Assembly (NCBI GenBank): GCA_047614125.1
Contig: JBLHHI010000151.1
Coordinates: forward strand, 1 to 6,878
Source: JBLHHI01 sp047614125
GTDB taxonomy: Bacteria; Bacteroidota; Bacteroidia; NS11-12g; UBA9320
DNA length: 6,878 nt
Reading direction: 5' to 3'
The notes under the pieces are model-generated. The model was given only the letters and a program-made list of their open reading frames with translations, did no database searches and was not told the origin of the DNA. A program made the translations under genes and the position numbers. The first letter of the stretch is position 1, and the number at the start of each line of letters is the position of its first letter. Of the stretch, positions 1 through 6,485 are shown piece by piece.

Positions 1-161
1 ACTTTCATCGTAAAAATTACTCGAAAGGGCCCGCCCTGTCTTCTAAATTTTTACTCGAAACTCACTGTCCACAAGCGTTCTGAATTCAAAATATGAATCG
101 AACTCAGGTTTTAAAGAAGTTGATTTGAAATGCTCTTTAAGAATTAGCGAATGTTGATCAT
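1..161. other. Left-edge non-coding stretch, no supported gene
   Basis: No convincing gene is visible here. Two plus-strand frames are open from the window edge for about 26 to 31 codons, but they resemble no protein I know. On the minus strand an ATG at 8..6 begins ATGAAAGT and could start the next gene outside the window; it has no clear ribosome-binding site, so this is only a possibility. An imperfect inverted repeat (80-87 with 100-107, one mismatch, 12-nt loop) lies downstream of the beta-barrel gene. It has no U-tract in the minus-strand transcript, so I do not call it a terminator for that gene. Confidence 0.4.
17..60. repeat. Pair of 10-bp direct repeats flanking a GC-rich patch
   Basis: TTACTCGAAA occurs exactly at 17-26 and again at 51-60, 34 bp apart start to start. 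Between them is a short GC-rich patch (gggcccgccc, 27-36) that stands out from the AT-rich surroundings. The two copies lie upstream of a possible minus-strand ATG at 8..6, so they could be paired binding sites for a regulator, but two 10-mers may also recur by chance. I do not recognise the motif. Confidence 0.3.
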
Positions 162-686
162 CTATTTAAAGCGGATGTTGTAGGTAATACCTAAACCTAT
201 GGCATGTATATTTTGTACTCCAGCTTCTTCCACTTTAATTTGATCGTAATATCCAAAGAAATTCCAGTAATCGTAATGCAAACCAATTTGAGGTCGCACA
301 AAGTATCCACCGGTTGTACCATCCAAACCCGAAAGAAACGCATAACCAAGTTCTAAGCCGGCAAACCATCCAACCGATTCTGGATAATAGCGGTATATAA
401 TGGCAATTGGGAGCACCCCAACGTCGGTATTAGATTCTTTGGCGAAGTAATTTACATCTCCCACTTACCCCCCTACAGATGCCTTGGTTTCCAAAAACTG
501 AACGCTGCCATCAAAGCCCAATCCAACGCTGTGTGTTTTACCCAGATCCACAATGGGCAAAGCAGTATTTATTCCAATTTTCAACCAGCTATTCGACTTG
601 TTCGATTTAGATAGATCAACTTGAGCTTCTGACAATAAGATGCCAGAAGCGAGCAGCGTGAGCAAGAAATATTTTACCTTATTCAT
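162..686 (-). pseudogene. Small outer-membrane beta-barrel protein, interrupted by in-frame TAA
   Basis: Read through one stop codon, this is a single 174-codon gene for a small outer-membrane beta-barrel protein of unknown function. Residues 1-21 form a signal peptide (MNKVKYFLLTLLASGILLSEA) with probable cleavage before Gln22, common in Bacteroidota. The rest alternates aromatic and polar residues in beta-strand style (for example RYYPESVGWFAGLELGYAF) and ends YNIRFK, a typical barrel C-terminus. Codon 74 is TAA (467..465), just after a run of six G. The halves before and after it are in the same frame and together look like one family member, so a nonsense change or local sequencing error is likely. 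The downstream half could begin at GTG 464, but it would lack a signal peptide and could not be exported. The gene lies 48 nt after the lipoprotein gene on the same strand and may be co-transcribed with it. The barrel class is fairly sure; its function is unknown. Confidence 0.75.
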
Positions 687-734
687 TCATGGAAGATAGG
701 TGTTAACCCACTGGCATTCAGGTAATTTATTGTC

Positions 735-1190
735 TTACTTTTTAGCAATTATTGCACTCGTTATAACAGACACCGTTGCCATCGGGCCATCCATGTAAAG
801 AGGTTGTTCTCGATTAATATAGGACAGTTGAAACCACTTTCCCTGAAGGTCTTTGTTGGAGCCCCAGCCCTGATTGCTTTCGTCTGCCTCCGCTTCTGAG
901 AGCTCACGGGTAAAATCAAATTGTGCGGCTTCGCATCCTGCAAAGTCCCAAGTTTTACCTTCTTCATCTTTAAATAAATAATGTTCTGCATCGCCCAAAT
1001 GAAATTCAACGAATGTGGCCTTAAGTTGAAGTGCAAGGCTGTCTGTAGAATCCATCGGTTGCGGAATTAAGGTATCAGCAGTAGTTTCTTGATTGGTGGC
1101 CGAATTGTTTTCGTTGGATTTATCTGGATTGGCTCCACAGGAGTACAAAAACAAAACGAGTAAAAGTAAAGAGGCGCGGTTGTTCATCAT
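735..1190 (-). CDS. Predicted small lipoprotein downstream of katG
   Basis: This encodes a 151-residue predicted lipoprotein that I do not recognise. It has a short n-region (MMNNRAS), a hydrophobic stretch at residues 8-15 and a lipobox-like LYSC with the lipidated Cys at 18. A polar Asn/Ser/Thr/Asp-rich linker follows to about residue 55. The remaining ~95 residues are probably a small beta-rich domain: FVEFHLGDAEHYLF, then DEEGKTWDF, and a C-terminal GKWFQLSYINREQP strand region. An OB-like barrel is possible but is only inference. The frame is open further upstream inside katG, but I chose ATG 1190 because it lies 2 nt after the katG stop and has GGA 7 nt ahead of it; ATG 1202 and 1187 are alternatives. 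The spacing implies co-transcription and probably translational coupling with katG. The protein would sit in the periplasm-facing or surface membrane while KatG is cytoplasmic, so a direct partnership is not obvious. Confidence 0.8.
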   Translation of the reverse strand: MMNNRASLLLLVLFLYSCGANPDKSNENNSATNQETTADTLIPQPMDSTDSLALQLKATFVEFHLGDAEHYLFKDEEGKTWDFAGCEAAQFDFTRELSEAEADESNQGWGSNKDLQGKWFQLSYINREQPLYMDGPMATVSVITSAIIAKK

Positions 1191-1192
1191 TT

Positions 1193-3379
1193 TTAATTCC
1201 ATTTTAAATCGTATCGGTCTGCATTCATTACCTTCTCCCATGCTTTTACAAAATCACGAACAAACTTCTCTTTGTTGTCGTCTTGAGCATATACTTCGGC
1301 ATACGCTCTTAGCACTGAGTTTGAGCCAAAAACCAAATCAACTCGAGTGGCCGTCCATTTGGTTTCTCCTGTTTTGCGATCCACTAGGTGATATAAGTTC
1401 TCTCCAACCGGCTTCCATTTATACCCCATATCGGTTAAATTGACAAAAAAGTCGTTGCTCAACACACCTACTCTATTAGTAAAAACACCTTCTTTTGTTG
1501 CACCGTAATTGGTTCCTAAAACGCGCATCCCTCCAACCAAAACGGTCATTTCGGGTGCAGTTAAACCCATGAGCTGTGTGCGATCCAGCAAGAGTTCTTC
1601 TGGGCTAACCACGTAATCCTTTTTCAACCAGTTTCTGTAGCCATCGTGAACGGGCTCTAAGTCGGCAAACGATTCGGCATCGGTCTGCGCATCAGTTGCA
1701 TCACCTCTACCGGGAATAAACGAAACGTTTAAGCTTATCCCAACATCTTTAGCCGCTTTCTCAACCGCAGCACTTCCACCCAAAACTATAAGGTCGGCCA
1801 GGCTAACTTTTTTCGAAAGGGTTGACTGTATCTCGGTTAATTTGCTCAGCACTTTTTGCAAACGTTCTGGCTCGTTGCCCATCCAATCTTTTTGAGGAGA
1901 CAACCGAATTCGTGCACCGTTTGCTCCACCTCTGAAGTCGGAACCTCTATATGTTCTTGCACTGTCCCAAGCGGTGTTGATTAGCTCCGATTGTGTCAAT
2001 CCACAATTTAACAATTTAGCTTTCAATTCGTCGATTTCCGATTTGGTTACTTCTTTATTTCCAGCTGGAATTGGATCTTGCCAAATCAAATCTTCCTTCG
2101 GTGCATCCACTCCTAGGTATCGAGAATTTGGACCTAAGTCACGATGAGTTAACTTAAACCAAGCTCGGGCAAAAACATCAGAAAAGTACGCCGGATCTTT
2201 GTGAAAGCGCTCTGAAATTTTTCGGTATTCTGGATCTTTAGCCATGGCCATATCCGCATCCGTCATAATAGGGTTGCGCCTTGCATTTGGGTTGTGCGCA
2301 TCGAGCGGCTTATCTTCTTCTTTTATGTTTATGGGCTCGTATTGCCAAGCACCGGCCGGACTTTTCTTAAGTTCCCACTCGTAGTTGAGTAACAAGTCGA
2401 AATAGCCATTGTCCCATTGGGTCGGATTGGTGGTCCATGCACCTTCCAAGCCACTGCTCACAGCATCTCCTGCATTTCCTGTTCCCTTGGGATTAATCCA
2501 ACCAAAGCCTTGTTCGTGTAGTTCAGCCGCTTCAGGTTTTTCCCCTAAAATAGATGCGTCTCCATTTCCGTGAGCTTTACCAACCGTGTGTCCACCTGCA
2601 GTTAGTGCAACGGTTTCTTCGTCGTTCATGGCCATACGCTTAAAGGTTATGCGTACATCTTGAGCTGTTCGCAACGGATCGGGTTTGCCATCCACCCCTT
2701 CTGGGTTTACGTAGATTAAGCCCATTTGAACTGCTGCCAATGGGTTTTCGAGTGTTTGACGATCGGTATCTTTTTCGTATCGATTGTGCGTCTCGGCCAA
2801 CCATTCCTTTTCCGAACCCCAATAAATGTCTTTTTCTGGATGCCAAATGTCTTCACGTCCACCGGCAAAGCCGAAGGTTTGTAAGCCCATCGATTCGTAG
2901 GCCATGTTCCCAGCAAGAATCATCAAATCTGCCCAGGAAATTTTATTGCCGTATTTTTTCTTAATGGGCCAAAGCAATCTCCTGGCCTTGTCTAGGTTAA
3001 CGTTATCCGGCCAGCTGTTCAATGGAGCAAAGCGTTGATTCCCTGTATTGCTTCCACCTCGTCCGTCGGCAATTCGATAGGTTCCAGCAGCATGCCATGC
3101 CATTCGAATCATCAAACCTCCGTAATGCCCCCAATCGGCCGGCCACCAATCCTGGCTGTCGGTCATCAGTGCTTTTAGGTCGTTCTTCAACGCTTGAAGG
3201 TCCAGTTTATTAAATTCTTCCGCGTAATTAAATTCTTCGCCCAACGGGTTGGTTTTTGAATCGTGTTGATGCAAGATGTCTAAGTTTAACGCCTTAGGCC
3301 ACCATTCCATAACCGTATTTTGAGTTTCGGTGTTTGCTCCGTGCATTACTGGGCACTTTCCTTCTTTTGGGTGATTCAT
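1193..3379 (-). CDS. katG: Catalase-peroxidase KatG
   Basis: This is a bifunctional haem enzyme that breaks down H2O2 to water and oxygen and also acts as a broad peroxidase; it is expected in the cytoplasm, and no signal peptide is seen. At 728 residues it matches the usual family length, with an N-terminal haem domain (to about 430) and a C-terminal duplicated domain without haem. By comparison with the M. tuberculosis enzyme the expected residues are all present: distal Arg92, Trp95 and His96 (RMAWHAAGTYR); the Trp95-Tyr223-Met249 set that forms the covalent adduct needed for catalase activity; proximal His264 (GGHTVGKAHG), Trp315 and Asp376; and the mobile Arg413 (THRDLGP). The enzyme should therefore be active. 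Start ATG 3379 gives a normal N-terminus (MNHPKEGKCPVMHG). It has its own candidate promoter in the 124-bp gap after cbpM and is followed 2 nt later by a lipoprotein gene. Peroxide induction is expected from the family; the regulator is not visible in this window. Confidence 0.98.
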   Translation of the reverse strand: MNHPKEGKCPVMHGANTETQNTVMEWWPKALNLDILHQHDSKTNPLGEEFNYAEEFNKLDLQALKNDLKALMTDSQDWWPADWGHYGGLMIRMAWHAAGTYRIADGRGGSNTGNQRFAPLNSWPDNVNLDKARRLLWPIKKKYGNKISWADLMILAGNMAYESMGLQTFGFAGGREDIWHPEKDIYWGSEKEWLAETHNRYEKDTDRQTLENPLAAVQMGLIYVNPEGVDGKPDPLRTAQDVRITFKRMAMNDEETVALTAGGHTVGKAHGNGDASILGEKPEAAELHEQGFGWINPKGTGNAGDAVSSGLEGAWTTNPTQWDNGYFDLLLNYEWELKKSPAGAWQYEPINIKEEDKPLDAHNPNARRNPIMTDADMAMAKDPEYRKISERFHKDPAYFSDVFARAWFKLTHRDLGPNSRYLGVDAPKEDLIWQDPIPAGNKEVTKSEIDELKAKLLNCGLTQSELINTAWDSARTYRGSDFRGGANGARIRLSPQKDWMGNEPERLQKVLSKLTEIQSTLSKKVSLADLIVLGGSAAVEKAAKDVGISLNVSFIPGRGDATDAQTDAESFADLEPVHDGYRNWLKKDYVVSPEELLLDRTQLMGLTAPEMTVLVGGMRVLGTNYGATKEGVFTNRVGVLSNDFFVNLTDMGYKWKPVGENLYHLVDRKTGETKWTATRVDLVFGSNSVLRAYAEVYAQDDNKEKFVRDFVKAWEKVMNADRYDLKWN

Positions 3380-3420
3380 ATTCTATGTATTTTTATTTGT
3401 CTTGTTAATTTTTGGCAGCC

Positions 3421-3438
3421 GCAATTTGCACAAAATGC
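3421..3438. promoter_or_regulatory. Imperfect inverted repeat in the katG leader, possible operator
   Basis: GCAATTTG (3421-3428) and CAAAATGC (3431-3438) form an 8-bp inverted repeat with one mismatch and a 2-bp spacer, next to a CACGTG palindrome (3438-3443). Outer arms GCAGC (3415-3419) and GCTGC (3448-3452) enclose it. The position, just downstream of the predicted katG transcription start, suits a repressor operator or a leader hairpin. I cannot assign a regulator. Confidence 0.3.
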
Positions 3439-3453
3439 ACGTGTTTAGCTGCT

Positions 3454-3483
3454 CCTATTTATAATAATGTTTTTGTTCGTCAA
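3454..3483 (-). promoter_or_regulatory. Candidate katG promoter
   Basis: On the minus strand, TTG (3483..3481) is followed after 19 nt by TAAATAGG (3461..3454), which matches four of the six fixed positions of the Bacteroidota TAnnTTTG element at a suitable spacing. The same stretch also resembles a classical sigma-70 promoter (TTGACG, 16 nt, TAAATA). It would give a katG leader of roughly 70 nt. The assignment rests on consensus matching in AT-rich DNA. Confidence 0.45.
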
Positions 3484-3503
3484 TTGTTTTTTAAACTTTC
3501 AAT

Positions 3504-3797
3504 TTAATCTTCATATCGCTTAAGCTTGTTTCGCACTGATATTAATTCAGCCTGCAATCCATCAATCTTTTTCAACAGATTAAAAATGGTATCGATTCCT
3601 TCCAGATTAATCTCCAATTCTTGATTCATACGAATAATTTTCTCAATATCACCAGCATTATCCCTACGTACATACTGAGCTTGCTCGATGGTCATTATCT
3701 CAATCAAGCCATATTCGTCCAAATTGATAAAGAATGACAACTCCACTTCATAATGGGTGCATAATTGTTTGATAGGAATAAAGTTTTCTAGACTCAT
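3504..3797 (-). CDS. cbpM: Chaperone modulator CbpM
   Basis: This is a 97-residue protein of the CbpM family (about 100 residues in E. coli), which binds the J-domain of CbpA and limits its co-chaperone activity and, in E. coli, its DNA binding. The N-terminal part (residues 6-45, IPIKQLCTHYEVE...YGLIEI) resembles a MerR-type winged helix lacking an obvious DNA-binding role. The second half (50-95) is helical, with the family-like run DIEKIIRMNQELEINLEGID and a likely coiled coil to the C-terminus. Its ATG overlaps the cbpA stop in the sequence ATGA (3797..3794), so the two are almost certainly translationally coupled and made together. The weak sequence conservation of the family makes the call rest partly on this position. 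Confidence 0.9.
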   Translation of the reverse strand: MSLENFIPIKQLCTHYEVELSFFINLDEYGLIEIMTIEQAQYVRRDNAGDIEKIIRMNQELEINLEGIDTIFNLLKKIDGLQAELISVRNKLKRYED

Positions 3798-4678
3798 GCT
3801 GGTCGCAAATTAATAAGTTCTTCAAATAATTCCTTTTCCTTATCCGAAAGGTTGGTTGGCAGTTTTACATTAAAGGTAATGTAAAGATCCCCAAATTCAT
3901 CATTCCTTTTGTACGCTGGGAAGCCCTTTCCTTTTAACTTCACTTTAGTTCCACTTTGTGTTTCTGGCTTTATTTTAAGTTTAACCTTTCCAACAAAAGT
4001 ATTCACGGTAATTTCTCCACCCAACAACGCTTCGTATAAATTAACATCAACTGTAGTATGCAAGTCATCATTGTCGCGCTTAAAATTTGCATCATTTTCA
4101 ATTGAAAATTGGATGTATAAATCACCATTTGGACCATTGTTAATTCCCGCTCCACCTTTTTCTTTAATTTTAATGATTTGTCCGTTTTTAACCCCAGCAG
4201 GGATGGTGAGTCGAATGTTTTTGCCGTTAATTGTTAGTGTGCGTTTATGGGTAGTATATACATCCTTTAAATCGAGATGCAATTCGGCATTGAAGTCCTG
4301 ACCTCTGAACCGAGCATTGCTTCTACTTCCACCACCTCCAAACATAGATTCAAAAAAATCTGAATACTCATTTTCTGCGTAACGGTCTGACGTTTGGTTT
4401 TGATGACTTCTTTGTGTTTTTCTTTGTTGTTTTGCCTTCTCAAATTCATCCGCGTGTCTCCAATCTTTACCATGCGTATCATATTTTTTTCGATTTTCAA
4501 CATTGCTCAGAACCTCATTAGCTTCGTTAATTTCTTTAAATTTCCTTTCCGATTCTTTATCATTGGGATTTAGGTCGGGATGATATTTCCGAGCCAATTT
4601 CCGATATGCTTTTTTTATATCGCCACTCGTAGCCTTATTTTCAAGTCCGAGTATTTTATAATAATCAATAATTGCCAT
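3794..4678 (-). CDS. cbpA: DnaJ-like co-chaperone CbpA (curved DNA-binding protein family)
   Basis: This J-domain co-chaperone stimulates the ATPase of DnaK and delivers unfolded clients. The J-domain covers residues 5-70 with the essential HPD at 33-35 (KYHPDLNPN). A charged Gln/Lys-rich linker (75-105) and a short Gly-rich patch (FGGGG, 113-117) follow, then two client-binding C-terminal domains (about 128-200 and 205-275, with NLYEALLGGEI at 213-223), and a C-terminal helix. There is no CxxCxGxG zinc-finger, so it is a CbpA/type II protein rather than DnaJ itself; 294 residues is close to E. coli CbpA (306). The start leaves the usual few residues before the J-domain. The downstream overlap with cbpM supports the CbpA identity. 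It begins 62 nt after the methyltransferase gene and has no clear promoter of its own, so it is probably in that operon. Nucleoid binding is known for E. coli CbpA but not shown here. Confidence 0.95.
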   Translation of the reverse strand: MAIIDYYKILGLENKATSGDIKKAYRKLARKYHPDLNPNDKESERKFKEINEANEVLSNVENRKKYDTHGKDWRHADEFEKAKQQRKTQRSHQNQTSDRYAENEYSDFFESMFGGGGSRSNARFRGQDFNAELHLDLKDVYTTHKRTLTINGKNIRLTIPAGVKNGQIIKIKEKGGAGINNGPNGDLYIQFSIENDANFKRDNDDLHTTVDVNLYEALLGGEITVNTFVGKVKLKIKPETQSGTKVKLKGKGFPAYKRNDEFGDLYITFNVKLPTNLSDKEKELFEELINLRPA

Positions 4679-4740
4679 TCAAATTATGTCGTATTTTTTT
4701 GTTTGTTACCTGTACGATTTCCTCCAACTTCTTATGGTTT

Positions 4741-5382
4741 TTACTCTCGTTCAAATGCGTTTGTCTTTCTACCCACAAATTGTATTACGCTGCCCTTTCC
4801 ACGGTGATAAAGTCCTTCTTCCAATTCCGTTTCAACCTCTTCCAATTGAATCACTTCGAAATCCAAAAAATCATTTCGAATCATCTCTTTTGAGAACAAA
4901 ATATCTTTGTTTTTAGGGCCGCCAATATTCGGATGTTTCTTTTGATACTCCGAGTGATTTTTGCTAAATCCTTCAAGGATAATAAGTCCGCCAGGTTTCA
5001 CCATTTCCGCAATTTTCTTATGATAAATGGAAAGAAGATCTGGTGGGAAATGAGCAAAAATCAATGCCGCGGAATCGTAATTATGATTTACTAAATCCAA
5101 TTTTAAAAAATCACCCACTTCATAGACGATTTCAACATTTTGTTGGGCAGCCAGCTTTAAAGCCTTTTTCTTTCCTTCTTTGCTAATATCAAATGCGGTT
5201 ACTAGCAGTCCATTTTGGGCGGCATAAATGGCATTGCGGCCCTCTCCCTCGGCAGGCAATAATATATTTCCGGCAAGCTTAAAGCGACCCACAGCTTCTT
5301 TAAAGAACATGTTGGGAGCCATGCCATACGCATATTCATTGCTTGAATATCGATTATCCCACATTTCTTTTACATTGCTCAT
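4741..5382 (-). CDS. Class I SAM-dependent methyltransferase (TehB/thiopurine methyltransferase-like)
   Basis: This 213-residue cytoplasmic protein has a Rossmann-like class I methyltransferase fold. Visible landmarks are WDNRYSSNEYAYGMAPN (8-24), typical of the N-terminus of this group; SAM-binding motif I LLPAEGEGRNA (41-51); the acidic end of strand 2 in VTAFDIS (Asp65); YEVGDFLKL (Asp91); LIFAHFPP (107-114); and KPGGLIILEGF (129-139). A C-terminal GGPKNKDILFSKEMIRNDF and EEGLYHRGKGSVIQF pattern is shared with a widespread, little-studied bacterial family related to TehB and thiopurine methyltransferases. The methyl acceptor cannot be read from sequence: oxyanions such as tellurite, thiols or a small metabolite are all possible. 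ATG 5382 has AAGGA about 11 nt upstream. It appears to lead an operon with cbpA and cbpM. Confidence is high for the fold and low for the substrate. Confidence 0.9.
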   Translation of the reverse strand: MSNVKEMWDNRYSSNEYAYGMAPNMFFKEAVGRFKLAGNILLPAEGEGRNAIYAAQNGLLVTAFDISKEGKKKALKLAAQQNVEIVYEVGDFLKLDLVNHNYDSAALIFAHFPPDLLSIYHKKIAEMVKPGGLIILEGFSKNHSEYQKKHPNIGGPKNKDILFSKEMIRNDFLDFEVIQLEEVETELEEGLYHRGKGSVIQFVGRKTNAFERE

Positions 5383-5409
5383 TATAGAAATTCCTTAATC
5401 TTAACCCTT

Positions 5410-5441
5410 CAAGCCTAATCATTTCAAAGTTTTTTTATCAA
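5410..5441 (-). promoter_or_regulatory. Candidate promoter of the methyltransferase-cbpA-cbpM operon
   Basis: On the minus strand, TTG (5441..5439) is followed after 21 nt by TAGGCTTG (5417..5410), matching five of the six fixed positions of the Bacteroidota TAnnTTTG element. It lies 27 nt upstream of the methyltransferase ATG, so the leader would be about 20 nt. It is the best promoter match in the window, located in the 112-bp gap after the VIT-family gene. Confidence 0.55.
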
Positions 5442-5494
5442 AATTGCATCCTAGACCCATTATTCGTCACAGACTGTTTTCGACGTACATTTCA

Positions 5495-6211
5495 CTATCC
5501 AACATTTACGTTAAACAAATAACCCACGAAGGCGGTTAAACCCATGGCCACTGTTCCCCAAAATGTGATTCGAAGAATAGCCTTCCTTGCGCTCGATCCA
5601 CCCGTTTTTGCCGTAAGTGCTCCCAAAATAATTAAAAAGAAAAGCGAAAACCAATAGAGCCAATACTCCAGCCCCTCGAGTGGTAAAAACAAAGAAACTA
5701 AAAGTGGTAAAATGCCGCCAAATGTAAATGCAGCCCCAGAGGCAAAAGCAGCTTGTATTGGATTGGCCTGACTGATTTCATTAATTCCCAACTCATCTCG
5801 AATATGTGCTCCAAGGGCGTCCTTTGCGGTGAACTCTTCTGCAACCATTCGTGCTGTTTCCTTCTTTAATCCCCGTTTTTCATAAATCTCAGCCAGTAAA
5901 TTCAATTCCAATTCTGGCTCTTCAAGCAACTCCAATCTTTCACGTTCAATATCGGCATTTTCCACATCCGTTTGAGAACTAACAGAAACGTATTCTCCAG
6001 CTGCCATCGATAAAGCACCTGCCACTAATCCGGCTAAAGTTGCCAAAATAATAGGAGCTCGTTGTTCGCTGGCTGCAGCAACACCAATGGCCAAGCATGC
6101 GGTTGATAAAATGCCATCGTTTGCACCCAGAACGGCTGCTCTTAGCCAATTGCTTCGATGAATATAGTGGTTATCTAAATAATTATCCTTTGCATTCCGA
6201 TCTGGTTTCAT
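5495..6211 (-). CDS. VIT1/CCC1-family Fe2+/Mn2+ transporter
   Basis: This is a 238-residue inner-membrane transporter of the vacuolar iron transporter family, which moves Fe2+ or Mn2+ out of the cytoplasm, probably by proton exchange. Five membrane segments can be placed: about 24-47, 53-75, 153-176, 182-201 and 211-234. Segment 1 carries GANDGIL with Asp32, and segment 2 carries SMAAGEYVSVSSQ with Met69 and Glu73; these positions line the metal path in studied homologues. The loop between segments 2 and 3 (about 80-140) is rich in Glu (ERERLELLEEPELELN, AEEF) and matches the cytosolic metal-binding helices of the family. There is no N-terminal ferritin-like domain, which separates it from the erythrin-VIT fusions. 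ATG 6211 is preceded by a purine-rich AAAAAAGGAAT. Neighbouring katG and this gene both relate to peroxide-iron chemistry, but no shared control is shown. Iron versus manganese cannot be settled. Confidence 0.95.
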   Translation of the reverse strand: MKPDRNAKDNYLDNHYIHRSNWLRAAVLGANDGILSTACLAIGVAAASEQRAPIILATLAGLVAGALSMAAGEYVSVSSQTDVENADIERERLELLEEPELELNLLAEIYEKRGLKKETARMVAEEFTAKDALGAHIRDELGINEISQANPIQAAFASGAAFTFGGILPLLVSLFLPLEGLEYWLYWFSLFFLIILGALTAKTGGSSARKAILRITFWGTVAMGLTAFVGYLFNVNVG

Positions 6212-6401
6212 ATTCCTTTTTTAATTTTATTTAGACGGTTTAAACAAACAAGAAGTCCATGGATGGAAGGCCGCTTTCAACATTAAACCCACCTTTGGTT
6301 TGCTTCATTTTTGGCCAACGTCACAATAAATCTATATTCAACTACCATTATCTCGTTTTAATGCAGAAATGTAAAATAAGCAGGAATGATATATCCAAGA
6401 A

Positions 6402-6430
6402 CGAAGTTAAACGCTAAAACAAACAATCAA
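6402..6430 (-). promoter_or_regulatory. Weak candidate promoter for the VIT-family gene
   Basis: On the minus strand TTG (6430..6428) is followed after 18 nt by TAACTTCG (6409..6402), five of six fixed positions of the TAnnTTTG element. It would leave a leader of nearly 190 nt before the transporter. It overlaps the A/T-only hairpin at 6421-6457, and both calls are weak. Confidence 0.25.
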
Positions 6431-6457
6431 GAAAAAATCGGCAGAATAGGATTGTTT
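6421..6457 (-). terminator. Possible weak hairpin terminator after the NYN-LOTUS gene
   Basis: AAACAATC and GATTGTTT form a perfect 8-bp inverted repeat (6421-6428 with 6450-6457) around a 21-nt loop, followed on the minus strand by TGTTTTAG (only a short U-rich run). It lies about 30 nt after the stop of the NYN-LOTUS gene. The stem has few G-C pairs and the loop is long, so it is a poor intrinsic terminator and may be chance. Confidence 0.2.
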
Positions 6458-6485
6458 TAAATAAGAAAAGGGCTTGCGATTTTTT

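Larger units (their letters stand above)
6212..6485. other. 274-bp intergenic region, no supported gene
   Basis: This gap separates the NYN-LOTUS gene from the VIT-family gene. It holds no recognisable protein or RNA gene. On the minus strand there are two tiny ORFs, 21 codons (6348..6283, starting MVVEYRF) and 18 codons (6283..6227, starting MLKAAFHPW), overlapping as TAATG and ending 15 nt before the transporter start; they look like nothing known and may be chance. A weak hairpin and a weak promoter candidate are listed separately. Confidence 0.5.

Noticed and set aside
80..107. Hairpin as terminator of the beta-barrel gene
   Set aside because: The stem has a mismatch and the minus-strand transcript has no U-run after it.
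162..464. A separate 100-residue gene starting at GTG 464
   Set aside because: It is in the same frame as the preceding signal-peptide fragment, has no signal sequence of its own, and reads as the second half of the same beta-barrel protein.
1191..1241. Longer lipoprotein start at 1241 (MGEGNECRP...)
   Set aside because: It would put 17 residues of katG-overlapping sequence before the signal peptide; the ATG at 1190 gives a normal lipoprotein signal and a 2-nt gap.
1093..1443. Plus-strand ORF of 116 codons opposite the katG end
   Set aside because: It lies antisense to the lipoprotein and katG genes and resembles no protein; it is a shadow of the coding strand.
3909..4301. Plus-strand ORF of 130 codons opposite cbpA
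   Set aside because: It is fully antisense to a conserved chaperone gene, with no family features of its own.
4719..4728. Strong Shine-Dalgarno-like GGAGGAAA in the gap before cbpA
   Set aside because: On the minus strand it lies about 45 nt before the cbpA ATG and no start codon follows at a usable distance.
5465..5485. Nested short palindromes after the VIT-family gene as a terminator
   Set aside because: The inner stem would have a 1-nt loop and the outer arms are only 4 bp, with no U-tract.
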